Of a stretch of DNA of 64,000 nucleotides, positions 26,872-35,236 are shown in pieces. Made by a program: the position numbers and the translations under genes. The stretch is from NCBI RefSeq assembly GCF_018986915.1, contig NZ_CP076723.1:3707501-3771500 (forward strand), in the 5' to 3' direction. Position 1 is the first letter of the stretch, and each line of letters starts with the position of its first letter. Source of the DNA: Geomonas oryzisoli (lineage in GTDB: Bacteria; Desulfobacterota; Desulfuromonadia; Geobacterales; Geobacteraceae). The notes under the pieces are model-generated. The model worked only from the letters and a program-made list of their open reading frames with translations, was not told where the DNA came from and searched no databases.

Positions 26872-27207
26872 ATGGCCGAGATAACCTGGAACGATTTCGA
26901 GCAGGTGGAGCTGAGGGTAGGGACCGTGCTGGAGGTGGAGGAATTTCCCGAGGCGAGAAAGCCCGCCTACAAGCTGGTGGTGGATTTCGGCGAAGCCGGC
27001 GTGAGAAGGTCAAGCGCCCAGATCACGAAGCACTACACGCGCGAGGAGCTGGTGGGGCGGCAGGTGATCGGGGTATGCAACTTCCCCAGGAAGCAGATCG
27101 GGCGTTTCTTCTCCGAGGTGCTCATCACCGGCTTTGCCGACGAGAACGGCGACATCGTCCTGGCCGCCCCGGAACGGGCGGTTCCCAACGGCAGCCGACT
27201 CTGTTAA
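26872..27207 (+). CDS. csaA: CsaA-type tRNA-binding-domain protein (putative export chaperone)
   Basis: The 111-residue protein is a single OB-fold of the EMAP/tRNA-binding type, with VELRVGTVLEVEEFPEARKP and a C-terminal PNGSRLC segment typical of CsaA. CsaA of Bacillus acts as a dimeric chaperone with affinity for SecA and preproteins, while the fold itself binds tRNA in other proteins. The start codon overlaps the region right after the threonine aldolase stop with no gap, so translation is likely coupled. Confidence 0.88.
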   Translation: MAEITWNDFEQVELRVGTVLEVEEFPEARKPAYKLVVDFGEAGVRRSSAQITKHYTREELVGRQVIGVCNFPRKQIGRFFSEVLITGFADENGDIVLAAPERAVPNGSRLC

Positions 27208-27242
27208 AAGGGGACTGGCTCCGCCAGGTGCCAGTCCCCTTA
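27207..27242 (+). terminator. Stem-loop after csaA, likely terminator
   Basis: AAGGGGACTGG and CCAGTCCCCTT form an 11-base stem at 27208-27241. There is no long T run, so it could also be an mRNA-stabilising hairpin. Confidence 0.6.
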
Positions 27243-27295
27243 GACTTGGGAGCGTTCCCAGCGACCACTTCCGCCCACGACGAATAGCTGTAAAG

Positions 27296-27391
27296 TCCCC
27301 CTTTGCGAAGGGGGATTTAGGGGGATCTAGGGGGATTTGACGTCGCTGAAGAGACAAATCCCCCCCGCCCCCCTTCGCAAAGGGGGGAGGC
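27296..27391 (+). repeat. Intact CCCCCTTTGCGAAGGGGG palindromic repeat
   Basis: The element begins TCCCCCTTTGCGAAGGGGG, has a central spacer near GACGTCGCTGAAGAG, and ends CCCCCCTTCGCAAAGGGGG. It is the sister of the copy split by the IS481 element at 24451-25812. Confidence 0.8.
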
Positions 27392-27403
27392 TTACCGCTT
27401 CAC

Positions 27404-28234
27404 CTACCCCTTGATCCTCAACGCCTCCGCGTACACCGCGCTCTTGTGCAGGCCCGTCTCCAGGGTCACCCGCTTCACCGCGTCCTTCAGCGACATCTCG
27501 CCGGAGGCCAGGTATTTCTGCAGCAGCTCCTCCATCCCCGGGCCGTCATCCGCCTCCGGCTCCTGGGTGGGGCCCACCAGTATGGCGACCTCGCCGCGGA
27601 TCTCCCTTGCTTCCACCTCCGCAACCAGTTGGGAAAGCCTGCCGCGCAGGAACTCCTCGTACATCTTGGTCAGCTCCCGTGCCACCACGACCTCGCGATC
27701 CCCGAAAGTCTCCAGCATGTCCTGGAGGGTTGCCAGCAACCGCTTGGGCGACTCGTAGAAGATCAGCACCGCCCGCTCCGCGGCGAGGGCCTGCAGCCGC
27801 TCCCGCCTTTTCCCCTGCTTGTTGGGAAGGAAGCCCGCGAAGCTGAAGTAGTCGGTGGGAAGCCCCGAGGCGGAGAGCGCGGTGACGGCGGCGCAGGCCC
27901 CGGGAATGGGGACCACGGAGATGCCGTCCGCAACGGCGTCGCGCACCAGCTGGTAGCCCGGATCGGAGATGCAGGGGGTGCCCGCGTCGGTGATGAGGGC
28001 GACGCTCTGCCCTTCCCGCAGACGGTCCAGGATCTGGTCCCCCTTCAGTTCCTTGTTGTGGTCGAAGTAGGAGGTAAGCGGCTTGGAGATACCGAAGTGA
28101 GTGAGGAGCTTGCGCGAATGGCGCGTGTCCTCGGCGGCGACAAGGTCCACCTCCTTGAGGATGCGCAACGCGCGCAGCGTGATGTCCTCGAGGTTCCCGA
28201 TCGGAGTGGCGACTATGTAGAGAGTTCCGGGCAT
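27404..28234 (-). CDS. rsmI: 16S rRNA 2'-O-ribose methyltransferase RsmI
   Basis: The 276-residue protein is a tetrapyrrole-methylase-fold enzyme with the RsmI signatures GTLYIVATPIGNLEDIT at the N-terminus and VALITDAGTPCISDPGYQLV near residue 75. It methylates the ribose of C1402 in the 30S decoding region using S-adenosylmethionine. A C-terminal RsmI-specific helical domain is present. It stands alone on the minus strand between repeat elements, with the phased GTTCAAC repeat immediately upstream of its start. Confidence 0.95.
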   Translation of the reverse strand: MPGTLYIVATPIGNLEDITLRALRILKEVDLVAAEDTRHSRKLLTHFGISKPLTSYFDHNKELKGDQILDRLREGQSVALITDAGTPCISDPGYQLVRDAVADGISVVPIPGACAAVTALSASGLPTDYFSFAGFLPNKQGKRRERLQALAAERAVLIFYESPKRLLATLQDMLETFGDREVVVARELTKMYEEFLRGRLSQLVAEVEAREIRGEVAILVGPTQEPEADDGPGMEELLQKYLASGEMSLKDAVKRVTLETGLHKSAVYAEALRIKG

Positions 28235-28245
28235 AACGACAAAAC

Positions 28246-28315
28246 ACGTTCAACGTTCAACGTTCAATGTTAAAACCGGGAATAGGTCTAAACGTCGAAC
28301 GTTGAACGTTGAACG
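28246..28315. repeat. Seven-base-phased GTTCAAC repeat, inverted pair
   Basis: The left arm repeats GTTCAAC/GTTCAAC/GTTCAAT with a 7-base period and the right arm (28291-28315) reads GAACGTTGAACGTTGAACG, its complement. The pair lies between rsmI and nadE. A related set occurs at 58602-58823. Confidence 0.8.
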
Positions 28316-28321
28316 GGTTCT

Positions 28322-29143
28322 TTATTTCCCCCAATCCCGCGCGTAGCGGAAGTCGCGGTCGATGGTGCGGTTGGAAACCTTGGCGATGATGGGAAGACGA
28401 CGCTTGAAGTGGGAGCCCTGCACCTTCCGGGCGACGTTGTCGATGAAGGCGGGATCGAACCCGGCGGCGATCAACTCCTCACGGTTCATGCGCTGGTCCA
28501 CCATCCGGTACAAAAGCTCATCGGCCTCACGGTAGGTGAAACCAAGCTCCTGCTCGTCGGTCTGCCCGGCCCAGAGATCCGCCGAGGGCTTCTTCTCGAT
28601 CACCTCGCTCGGCACCCCCATCGCCTCGGACAGGGCCCAGACCTGGCTCTTGTAGATGTCCCCGATCGGGTTCAGGGCACTCGCCATGTCGCCGTGCAAC
28701 GTGCCGTAGCCCAAAAGCAGCTCGGTCTTGTTGCTGGTGCCGAGCACCAGCCCGCCCACGGCCGCGGAGTGGTCGTACAGGATGGTCATGCGCTCACGGG
28801 CCATCTTGTTGCCGCGCCGCATGTTGTCGGCGTCCGGTGTGATCGTGAAGTACGCGTCGATCATCGGGGTGATCTCGATGACCTTGAAATTGATCCCCAG
28901 GCTCTCGGCGACGAGCCTCGCGTGCGCCTCGCTCTCCGGGTTGCTGGTCCGGTACGGCATGCAGTAGGCGTGCACGTTCTCCGGCCCGAGTGCCTCGGCC
29001 GCGATGTAGGCGACCAGCGCGGAATCGATGCCGCCGGAGAGCCCGAGAACGCCCTTGCGTACCCCGACCTTGTAGACCTCGTCGCGCACGAACCCGACCA
29101 GGATCTGGCGCAACAGTTTCGTATTAACAGTCAACCCGCCCAT
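28322..29143 (-). CDS. nadE: NH3-type NAD+ synthetase subunit
   Basis: The 273-residue protein has the ATP pyrophosphatase loop SGGIDS at residues 36-41 and the NAD synthetase body that adenylates and amidates deamido-NAD. It lacks an attached glutaminase domain; that role is probably filled by the carbon-nitrogen hydrolase encoded just upstream, whose stop codon overlaps this ATG by one base. The longer open frame to 29548 overlaps that gene and has no support. Together they appear to be a split glutamine-dependent NAD synthetase. Confidence 0.93.
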   Translation of the reverse strand: MGGLTVNTKLLRQILVGFVRDEVYKVGVRKGVLGLSGGIDSALVAYIAAEALGPENVHAYCMPYRTSNPESEAHARLVAESLGINFKVIEITPMIDAYFTITPDADNMRRGNKMARERMTILYDHSAAVGGLVLGTSNKTELLLGYGTLHGDMASALNPIGDIYKSQVWALSEAMGVPSEVIEKKPSADLWAGQTDEQELGFTYREADELLYRMVDQRMNREELIAAGFDPAFIDNVARKVQGSHFKRRLPIIAKVSNRTIDRDFRYARDWGK

Positions 29144-29994
29144 TAGCAGTCTTTCTCCCTGTCGATGCGTTTCAACTCTTTCACGGTGATGGCCAGATTC
29201 TCGTCCCGCATCATGGGGGAGAAGATCCTCTCGCGCCTGAGCGCGCCGCCGTCCACCTTGGCCAGCACGAAGTCCTCCTCGAGGATGGCGCCCCGGTCGG
29301 TCATCTCGCCGGAAGGCGCGATCGCCTCGGAACCGCCCCAGAAGTTGATGCCGTCCTCGTAGCCGACGCGGTTGCAGTAGAAGACCCGGCAGTTGAGGAA
29401 CATGGCGGTCGTGGTGGTGAGCTTCTGCCATGCCGCGGCCGAGCCCAGCCCCTCGGATTCGGTGACGCCGCGGCCGGGGCTCGAGGAGAGGCAGATGAGC
29501 GTCATGGCGCCGTCCATAGCCAGGATGTAAGGCGCGGAGAGGTGCCACATGTCCTCGCAGATAAGCATCCCGATGCGGCCGAAGCGGGTATCGAAGGCGC
29601 GGAAGCGCTCGCCGCGGGCCATGTAGCGCTGCTCGTCGAAGAGGCCGTAGGTCGGCAGATAGACCTTGCGGTGCACGTGGCGGATCTCGCCGTCCTCGAG
29701 ATAGACCGCGGAGTTGAAGAAACGGAAGTCGGCCGAGACCTCGACGAAGCCGATGGCGATGGAAATCCGCTCGGAAAGTTTCTTCAGCTTATCCATCTGG
29801 GGGGAGTCCAGGCGCAGCGCGACTTCGGGCACCAGGTCCTTCAGGAAGTAACCGGTAAGGGCCAACTCGGGGAAAACGACCAGGTCGGCGCCGGCGGCGA
29901 TACCCTTCTCGATGGCGGCCTCGGCGAGGGCCATGTTGTCGTCCAGGCAGCCCAGCTTAGGCTTTATCTGGGCCAGGGCAACGGTAAAATCCAT
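29143..29994 (-). CDS. Carbon-nitrogen hydrolase (amidase partner of NadE)
   Basis: The 283-residue protein is a nitrilase-superfamily enzyme with the triad Glu43 (FPELALTGY), Lys110 ([10 protein letters not shown]) and Cys146 (ICEDMW). The signatures are those of the glutaminase domains of NAD synthetases. Tight coupling to nadE suggests that it releases ammonia from glutamine for NadE. A role as a stand-alone amidase cannot be excluded. An upstream GGAG-like site supports the ATG at 29994. Confidence 0.9.
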   Translation of the reverse strand: MDFTVALAQIKPKLGCLDDNMALAEAAIEKGIAAGADLVVFPELALTGYFLKDLVPEVALRLDSPQMDKLKKLSERISIAIGFVEVSADFRFFNSAVYLEDGEIRHVHRKVYLPTYGLFDEQRYMARGERFRAFDTRFGRIGMLICEDMWHLSAPYILAMDGAMTLICLSSSPGRGVTESEGLGSAAAWQKLTTTTAMFLNCRVFYCNRVGYEDGINFWGGSEAIAPSGEMTDRGAILEEDFVLAKVDGGALRRERIFSPMMRDENLAITVKELKRIDREKDC

Positions 29995-30080
29995 GAGTTT
30001 CTCCGCAATTTTTTTCTCATTACTAGCACAGCGAAAGAGCCTTTGTAAACCTCAATGCTCTGAATAAGGCAACGGGGTTC

Positions 30081-30166
30081 TCCTCCTCCCCCCGGAGGGG
30101 GGAGGCCGGGAGGGGGGCTTGCGGCTGATGCCCCCTCCCCTGCCCTCCCCCTCCGGGGGAGGGAGC
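30081..30166 (+). repeat. CCTCCCCCCGGAGGGGGGAGG palindromic repeat, copy 1
   Basis: Two palindromes, one CTCCTCCCCCCGGAGGGGGG and the other CCCTCCCCCTCCGGGGGAGGG, are joined by a short spacer. The same layout recurs at 30768-30858, on the other side of the DUF4149 gene. Confidence 0.8.
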
Positions 30167-30178
30167 AAAAGCTTGCTG

Positions 30179-30619
30179 CTAGAGGAGTATGACCAGCGCC
30201 ACGCCGCCGGCGATGACCGAGAGGTTGCAGACCGCGGAGACGCCGTGCAGCTTGGAGAACTGGCGGCGCATGGGATCTTCCTTCGGGGTGGTCTCGAATG
30301 AAGGGATCTGCTTCTTGATCTCGGCGGCCTTGGGCTCGATGTAGAACGCCTGGATGGAAGAAAGCGTCAGCATGACGGCGATGATGACGGCAGCGGGGAC
30401 GGTCCCCTTGCCGGCCATGACCACGCGGCAGATGATGGCGATGACGCCGCAGGCCACGCCCCAGCGGAAGTAGCCGGGAAAGAAGAGTCCGACGATGCGT
30501 GCCGCCACGTCGCGGCTCTCGGAGCGGAACAGGATGGGGGTGAGGACAAAGGTGAAGAGTGCGGCCCCTCCGAGCCAGAGGGAGATGGCGAGGCGGTAGA
30601 TTGCTGCGACAACCTGCAT
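30179..30619 (-). CDS. DUF4149-type small membrane protein
   Basis: The 146-residue protein has four membrane helices and a conserved cluster RLAISLWLGGAALFTFVLTP at the N-terminus that matches the DUF4149/TMEM205-like family of unknown function. A hydrophilic loop before the last helix is charged. The ATG at 30619 follows an AAGGAGGAAAC site; the reading to 30736 lacks one. The gene is bracketed by two copies of a GC-rich palindromic repeat. Confidence 0.8.
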   Translation of the reverse strand: MQVVAAIYRLAISLWLGGAALFTFVLTPILFRSESRDVAARIVGLFFPGYFRWGVACGVIAIICRVVMAGKGTVPAAVIIAVMLTLSSIQAFYIEPKAAEIKKQIPSFETTPKEDPMRRQFSKLHGVSAVCNLSVIAGGVALVILL

Positions 30620-30767
30620 GTACGTTTCCTCCTTGGATGGTTCCATTTGATATCGTTCCCAAGGTCCACCTTGGGAACGCAAAGCCATTCGAAGCGTTCG
30701 TGATTTCATGAAATGGCGATTCATGCTGTACGACATGGCAGTTTCGTGGCTCCTCCTCCGCTAGGCT

Positions 30768-30858
30768 CCTCCCCCCGGAGGGGGGAGGTTGGGAGGGGGG
30801 GAAGCCTGAAAGAGCCGCTACGCGCCCCCTCCCTACCCCTCCCCCTCCGGGGGAGGGA
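30768..30858 (+). repeat. CCTCCCCCCGGAGGGGGGAGG palindromic repeat, copy 2
   Basis: CTCCTCCCCCCGGAGGGGGG is followed by a spacer and by CCCTACCCCTCCCCCTCCGGG ending GGGAGGGA. It parallels the copy at 30081-30166. Confidence 0.8.
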
Positions 30859-30882
30859 ACACATTGCACTGGGAGGAACACA

Positions 30883-31260
30883 CTAATACGCAAGATCGAA
30901 GGCGTTTCGGATGTGCTCGATGTCCGGCAGGTCGTGGTCGTGCAGCATGATCGCCACCACGTCGAAGCGCGCCTCGGCGTCGTAGAGCTTCTTCCTGGAG
31001 AGCCAGACCAGCGCCGCCTTGGAGATCTGGCGCTGCTTGAACGGCGTCACGGCGAGTTGCGGCGGGCCGTAGTTGTCGTTCTTGCGGCACTTCACTTCGA
31101 CGAAGACGATGGTGCGCCCGTCGCGCGCGACGATGTCGATCTCGCCGCAGGGACAGCGGAAGTTGCACTCGACTATCTTGAAGCCCTGCCCTTTGAGGTA
31201 GGTGGCCGCGATTGATTCGCCGGTGCCGCCGACAGAGCCGTTGCTGTTGCTGACTGGCAT
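30883..31260 (-). CDS. yraN: YraN/UPF0102-family protein (Holliday-junction-resolvase-like nuclease fold)
   Basis: The roughly 125-residue protein has the family core GESIAATYLKGQGFKIVECN, then CGEIDIVARDG and VFVEVKCRK, which carry the expected metal-binding Glu and Asp of the endonuclease-like fold. The function of the family is unsettled. It lies directly downstream of rnhB, a conserved arrangement. The ATG at 31260 is used; an in-frame TTG at 31302 is another option. Confidence 0.85.
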   Translation of the reverse strand: MPVSNSNGSVGGTGESIAATYLKGQGFKIVECNFRCPCGEIDIVARDGRTIVFVEVKCRKNDNYGPPQLAVTPFKQRQISKAALVWLSRKKLYDAEARFDVVAIMLHDHDLPDIEHIRNAFDLAY

Positions 31261-31356
31261 AGCCGCCCCCGCAGAGTTAGTGCCGTCCGGTGAACAAGAC
31301 AACAGTGTAGCAGCAAGTCCAGTGAGCGGATAGCTGAGAATAGGAAAATAGTGGGG

Positions 31357-32043
31357 TTAGAAGGAGAAAAGACCGGTGGATGCGTCGGAGGCAGCGCCGG
31401 GCTCGACGGGACAGTGTTCCTTGACGCCGCTGAAGCTCCTGCGGTGAATCGGGCAGGGGCCGAGCTCGGCGATGGCGGCCAGGTGCGACGCGGCGCCGTA
31501 CCCCTTGTGGCTGGCAAAGCCGTAGCCGGGGAACCGGGCGTCATAGTCGAGCATCATGCGGTCGCGGGTCACCTTGGCAATGATGGATGCAGCCGCGATG
31601 GAAAGGCTCAGCGAGTCCCCCTTCTTCACGGTGCGCTGCGGGATGTTCATGGGGACGCTGGAGATGCCGTCGATGAGGAGGAAGTCGGGGGTGATGCTCA
31701 GGCCGCGCACGGCGTCGCTCATCGCGGAGAGCGTGGCCTGCAGGATGTTGATGCGATCGATGAGGGCGTGATCGCCGATGCCGACTCCCACCGCCAGGGC
31801 CTCGCGATAGATCACGTCGAAGAGCTCTTCCCGTTTCTCCTCGGTGAGCTGCTTGGAATCGTTCACCTCGGGGAGAATGATCCCGGTGGGGAGGATCACC
31901 GCGGCGGCCACGACCGGACCCGCGAGCGGTCCGCGCCCGGCCTCGTCAACGCCCGCGATGCGCGCGTAGCCGCGCCGCAGCGCCTGCCCTTCCAGGGCAA
32001 GCATGTCGATGGGGGCATCAGGGGTGTCGAAGAGACCGGTCAT
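31357..32043 (-). CDS. rnhB: Ribonuclease HII
   Basis: The 228-residue enzyme cleaves the RNA strand of RNA-DNA hybrids and single ribonucleotides in DNA. The family signature IAGVDEAGRGPLAGPV is at residues 29-44 with catalytic Asp33 and Glu34, and further acidic residues follow (NDSKQL, LLIDG). The ATG at 32043 is taken; a longer reading to 32106 crosses a repeat. A repeat element of the GCCACGGAGAA family lies just upstream of the start. Confidence 0.93.
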   Translation of the reverse strand: MTGLFDTPDAPIDMLALEGQALRRGYARIAGVDEAGRGPLAGPVVAAAVILPTGIILPEVNDSKQLTEEKREELFDVIYREALAVGVGIGDHALIDRINILQATLSAMSDAVRGLSITPDFLLIDGISSVPMNIPQRTVKKGDSLSLSIAAASIIAKVTRDRMMLDYDARFPGYGFASHKGYGAASHLAAIAELGPCPIHRRSFSGVKEHCPVEPGAASDASTGLFSF

Positions 32044-32048
32044 ATAAA

Positions 32049-32182
32049 ACCCAAAACCATTGGCCACGGAGAAAATCTGAGAACTTCGGAGAAAACCTAG
32101 AACCAAAAAGACTTTTGGGTTAAACCCGAAGTCTTTTGCCTCTCTCGGATTTTCTCAGATTTTCTCCGTGGCTGATGGTTCT
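32049..32182. repeat. GCCACGGAGAAAATCTGAGAA repeat, paired arms around a central hairpin
   Basis: The left arm (AACCATTGGCCACGGAGAAA, then ATCTGAGAAC) and the right arm (CTCAGATTTTCTCCGTGGC) are inverted. Between them is a hairpin with arms AAAAGACTT and AAGTCTTTT (about 32106-32138). It lies between rnhB and rplS. Relatives are at 36753-36834 and 56427-56470. Confidence 0.8.
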
Positions 32183-32197
32183 CGTCTTGGTTTGAAC

Positions 32198-32232
32198 AAA
32201 AAAAGCCCCGGTCGCCGGACCGGGGCTTTTTG
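32198..32232 (-). terminator. Terminator after rplS (bidirectional shape)
   Basis: The stem AGCCCCGGTC/GACCGGGGCT is flanked by A and T runs on both sides. On the minus strand it ends with seven T, 15 bases past the rplS stop. Confidence 0.88.
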
Positions 32233-32246
32233 ATACGGCGTGCCGA

Positions 32247-32603
32247 TTACTGGGCGGCGACGTACTTCCTTTCCTTGATCCTGGAAGCCTTGCCGCGCAG
32301 TTTGCGCAGGTAGTACAGCTTCGCACGACGAACCTGGCCGCGGGTCACAACTTCGATCGCCTCGATGGACGGCGAGTGCAGCGGAAACACCCTCTCGACG
32401 CCGACGCCGTTGGAGATCTTCCTCACGGTGAAGGACTCACGGATACCGCCGTTCTGACGGCCGAGGCACACGCCCTGGAAAGCCTGGATACGGCTCTTGT
32501 CACCCTCGACGATCTTTACCTGCACCTTGATGGTGTCGCCCGGAACGAAAACCGGAATGTTCTTCTTCATCTGTGCCATTTCAATTGCGTCAATCTTGTT
32601 CAT
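32247..32603 (-). CDS. rplS: Ribosomal protein L19
   Basis: The 118-residue protein has the L19 signatures [20 protein letters not shown] and [21 protein letters not shown]19 sits at the 30S-50S interface. The start ATG has GGGAGGAAG just upstream. It follows trmD and an RNA methyltransferase gene in the usual ffh-rpsP-rimM-trmD-rplS arrangement and has its own strong terminator. Confidence 0.97.
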   Translation of the reverse strand: MNKIDAIEMAQMKKNIPVFVPGDTIKVQVKIVEGDKSRIQAFQGVCLGRQNGGIRESFTVRKISNGVGVERVFPLHSPSIEAIEVVTRGQVRRAKLYYLRKLRGKASRIKERKYVAAQ

Positions 32604-32699
32604 TTGGTACTTCCTCCCTTATCTGGAACCTCTAGTCATAAGACTTAATACTGACAGTGAACCTGCGTTACCTCGACTACCAATCTATCCGCTTGGCGC

Positions 32700-33269
32700 C
32701 TAGCGCCCGAAAAGCCTGTCCAGCATGATCGATGCCGCGGAACGTACCGAGAGGTGGTTGTACTCACCCGCCCCCTTGATCGGCTCCAGCACCAGATCGC
32801 TTTTGTTGAACACCTGCTCGATGAGCCCCCAACCGGTTCCCAAAAGCAGCAGGTAGGGCTGCTCGGGGTCCGCGTCGATGAGATCCTTCAGCTCGGCGAA
32901 GGTCACGCTGTTGGGCCTGCCGGAGGCGCCGGTGACGACGACCTTGGGCCTGCGCCCGGTGCGGCTCTCGATGTCCGCGATGGTCGACTCCAGCGACTCT
33001 TCGCACTGCAGCGTCTCCAGGGCCATCTTCCGCTTGGGGTTGTAGGTGGACCCCCAACCGGTGAGCCAGTGCTCCCGCACCTTCTCAACGAGCTTTATCT
33101 GCTCCTCAACCGGGGTCACGATGTAGTAGCGGGCCAGACCGAAGGTCCGGGTCAACCGCGCCATGTCGTGGATGTCCAGGTTGGTTACCGAGGTCGCCAC
33201 CACGTCCTTGTGCTTGTCGTACACCGGGAAGTGGATCAGCGCCATGCTGAAATTAGCAGCCGAGGTCAT
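32700..33269 (-). CDS. SAM-dependent RNA methyltransferase (PF09936-type)
   Basis: The 189-residue protein lies between trmD and rplS, where Geobacter and relatives often carry this family. The start reads [20 protein letters not shown], and the C-terminal part [15 protein letters not shown] and [20 protein letters not shown] is typical of knotted SPOUT-type RNA methyltransferases. The specific RNA target is unknown. The ATG overlaps the trmD stop as ATGA. Confidence 0.85.
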   Translation of the reverse strand: MTSAANFSMALIHFPVYDKHKDVVATSVTNLDIHDMARLTRTFGLARYYIVTPVEEQIKLVEKVREHWLTGWGSTYNPKRKMALETLQCEESLESTIADIESRTGRRPKVVVTGASGRPNSVTFAELKDLIDADPEQPYLLLLGTGWGLIEQVFNKSDLVLEPIKGAGEYNHLSVRSAASIMLDRLFGR

Positions 33270-34063
33270 GCGGTTCCGCCTTCCGCCTTCGCTAAAGCTT
33301 CGGCGGACAGGTTCGCCGGCTTCGCCTTAACGTGGGGGTCCAGCCCCAGCTCTTTCAGAAGTTTCTTGTCCTGCTTGCTCCACTCGATCCCGTCGAGGAG
33401 CTCGGGACGTGAGGCGAGTGTTCGCCTGATCTGCTCCTTCCTGCGCCACTTGGCGATCTCGGCATGGTTGCCGGAAAGGAGGATGTCGGGAACCTTCTCA
33501 CCCCTGAATTCGGGAGGCCTCGTGTACTGCGGGTACTCCAAAAGCCCGTCTGCAAATGAATCGTATTGGGCCGACTCTTCGTGCCCCAGTACCCCCGGCA
33601 CCAGCCGGGACACCGCGTCGACGATCACCATGGCGGCGATCTCCCCGCCGGTCAGCACGAAATCGCCCAGGGAGATCTCGTCGTCCACGAACAGGGTACG
33701 CACCCGCTCGTCGACACCTTCATAGCGGCCGCAGATGATGATGAGCCCTTCCTCTCGGGAAAGCTCCTGCGCCACCTGGTGCGTGAAGGGTCGCCCTCCC
33801 GGTGTGGTGAGGATCACCTTCGAACCCGGCCGCTTTTCCTTGACGGCCTCGATGGCGCCGGAAAGAGGCTCGACCTTCATCACCATCCCGGCGCCCCCGC
33901 CGTAAGGCGAGTCGTCGGCGGTGGCATGCTTGTCCAACGCCCAGTCGCGGATGTTGTGCAGGCCGATCTCGATGAGCCCCTTGTCGCTTGCGCGCTTCAG
34001 GATGCTCTCGGTCAGCGGTCCCTCGAACATGGCCGGGAACAGGGTCAGGATGTCGAATTTCAT
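33266..34063 (-). CDS. trmD: tRNA (guanine-37-N1)-methyltransferase TrmD with repeat-derived C-terminal tail
   Basis: The 265-residue enzyme methylates G37 of tRNAs reading CNN codons. Signatures are [26 protein letters not shown], and [13 protein letters not shown] with the SAM-binding trefoil knot. The last part, [14 protein letters not shown], is encoded by a short palindrome (GCCTTCGCTAAAGCTTCGGC type) seen as a repeat in many genomes; without it the protein would be of normal length. The gene overlaps rimM upstream (ATGA) and the RNA methyltransferase downstream (ATGA). Confidence 0.96.
   Translation of the reverse strand: MKFDILTLFPAMFEGPLTESILKRASDKGLIEIGLHNIRDWALDKHATADDSPYGGGAGMVMKVEPLSGAIEAVKEKRPGSKVILTTPGGRPFTHQVAQELSREEGLIIICGRYEGVDERVRTLFVDDEISLGDFVLTGGEIAAMVIVDAVSRLVPGVLGHEESAQYDSFADGLLEYPQYTRPPEFRGEKVPDILLSGNHAEIAKWRRKEQIRRTLASRPELLDGIEWSKQDKKLLKELGLDPHVKAKPANLSAEALAKAEGGTA
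33281..33308. repeat. Small palindrome CCGCCTTCGCTAAAGCTTCGGCGG inside trmD
   Basis: The palindrome CCGCC...GGCGG with AAGCTT at its centre is the same small repeat that in other genomes is translated as FAKASAD-like peptides. Here it codes the [12 protein letters not shown] tail of TrmD. Confidence 0.75.
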
Positions 34064-34578
34064 AGATCGAGCAGCCCCTCGGGAAGAGAGACCGTCATGC
34101 GACCTGCCGCCAGGTCAACAGACAATACGACGTCCTCGAGCGCGGGGATAAGCACCTCGCGCCCGTCGTGTTTGACCACGTAGACGTCGTTGCTGCCGGT
34201 TTCAATGATATCGACCAGCTCTCCCAGCGCTTCCCCGTCCGACGTCACAACCTGGAGCCCCAGGAGGTCGGACCAGTAGAACTCGTCGTCGGGGAGTTCC
34301 GGGAGCGCCACCCGGTCGGCGTAGATCTCGCTGCCGACCAGGTGCAGCACCTGGTTGATGTTGTCAAACGGCTTCAGGGTCAGGATGACCCTTTTGCCGT
34401 TGGGCTTTGCGGAAACCACGGAGAACTCTTCCATGGCCCCCTTCGGAGACTTGATGAAAACGCACGTTAACTGCGAGATACTCGAAGCATCCCCCGCAAA
34501 GGGAATGACCCGCAACTGTCCCCTGATCCCGTGTGTACCCTGGATCTTGCCAATCAATAACTTTTTACTACCGGACAT
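34060..34578 (-). CDS. rimM: Ribosome maturation factor RimM
   Basis: The 172-residue protein binds ribosomal protein S19 and helps 30S maturation. It has an N-terminal beta-barrel starting [18 protein letters not shown] and a C-terminal PRC-barrel with [12 protein letters not shown] and [19 protein letters not shown]. Its stop overlaps the trmD start; the khpA stop is four bases before its ATG. Tight spacing suggests translational coupling. Confidence 0.96.
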   Translation of the reverse strand: MSGSKKLLIGKIQGTHGIRGQLRVIPFAGDASSISQLTCVFIKSPKGAMEEFSVVSAKPNGKRVILTLKPFDNINQVLHLVGSEIYADRVALPELPDDEFYWSDLLGLQVVTSDGEALGELVDIIETGSNDVYVVKHDGREVLIPALEDVVLSVDLAAGRMTVSLPEGLLDL

Positions 34579-34581
34579 CTA

Positions 34582-34812
34582 TCACTCTACGATTTTAAGG
34601 ATGGCTTTCTTGTTATCCTTTGTTGAGACAGCGTTGAGCAAAGTACGGATCGCTTTAGCCGTGCGACCCTCCTTGCCGATGATACGCCCCATGTCCTCTT
34701 TTGCGACGGTCAGCTTGATTACGTTGGTCTCTTCTTCCAACTCCTCGGTTGCTCTCACCTGGGTGGGATCGTCTACGAGTGCCCTGGCGATGGTCTCAAC
34801 AAGCTCTTTCAT
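34582..34812 (-). CDS. khpA: KhpA-type KH-domain RNA-binding protein
   Basis: The 76-residue protein is a single KH domain with the GxxG loop in GRIIGKEGRTAKAIRTLL. KhpA proteins bind small RNAs and mRNAs and affect cell division in some bacteria. The ATG at 34812 starts the conserved MKELVETIARALVDDP; the longer frame to 34956 overlaps rpsP and is not supported. It follows rpsP in the ribosomal cluster as is usual. Confidence 0.93.
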   Translation of the reverse strand: MKELVETIARALVDDPTQVRATEELEEETNVIKLTVAKEDMGRIIGKEGRTAKAIRTLLNAVSTKDNKKAILKIVE

Positions 34813-34862
34813 GTCGCTATCCTCTGTAGTGTGGGATGCCGGCTGGCCGGTACTAAGAGATA

Positions 34863-35129
34863 TTAAGCGGCAGGGGCGACGAACTTCTCCCAGATGCCGG
34901 TCTTCTTCAGGATCTGCTTGACGGTGTCGGTCGGCTGAGCGCCCTTGCCGAGCCACTCCAGAGTCTTCCCTTCTTCCAGGTTGTACACCGCCGGGTTCCT
35001 GTTCGGGTCGTAGGTACCGACGTTCTCGATGAAGCGCCCGTCCCTGCGGCTGCGGCAGTCAGCAACTACTACCTGGTAAAAGGGTTTCTTCTTAGCGCCC
35101 GCACGTGCAAGTCTGATCTTTATTGCCAT
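34863..35129 (-). CDS. rpsP: Ribosomal protein S16
   Basis: The 88-residue protein begins [20 protein letters not shown], the S16 signature, followed by [15 protein letters not shown]. It is a primary 30S binder. A GAGGAAG site lies before the ATG. It follows ffh and precedes khpA and rimM, the standard order. Confidence 0.97.
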   Translation of the reverse strand: MAIKIRLARAGAKKKPFYQVVVADCRSRRDGRFIENVGTYDPNRNPAVYNLEEGKTLEWLGKGAQPTDTVKQILKKTGIWEKFVAPAA

Positions 35130-35236
35130 TTCTTCCTCCTGGTATTCTCGGATCCTTGAGATCCGCCATTGCGTGTATTGTGTTTACGATTCTGGTAACT
35201 GTATCTGAGTTGGTGCAATAGTCAAAGGCAAACGGC

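Noticed and set aside
29144-29548. N-terminal extension of NadE to 29548
   Set aside because: It overlaps the amidase gene in another frame and adds an Arg/His-rich stretch unlike any NadE.
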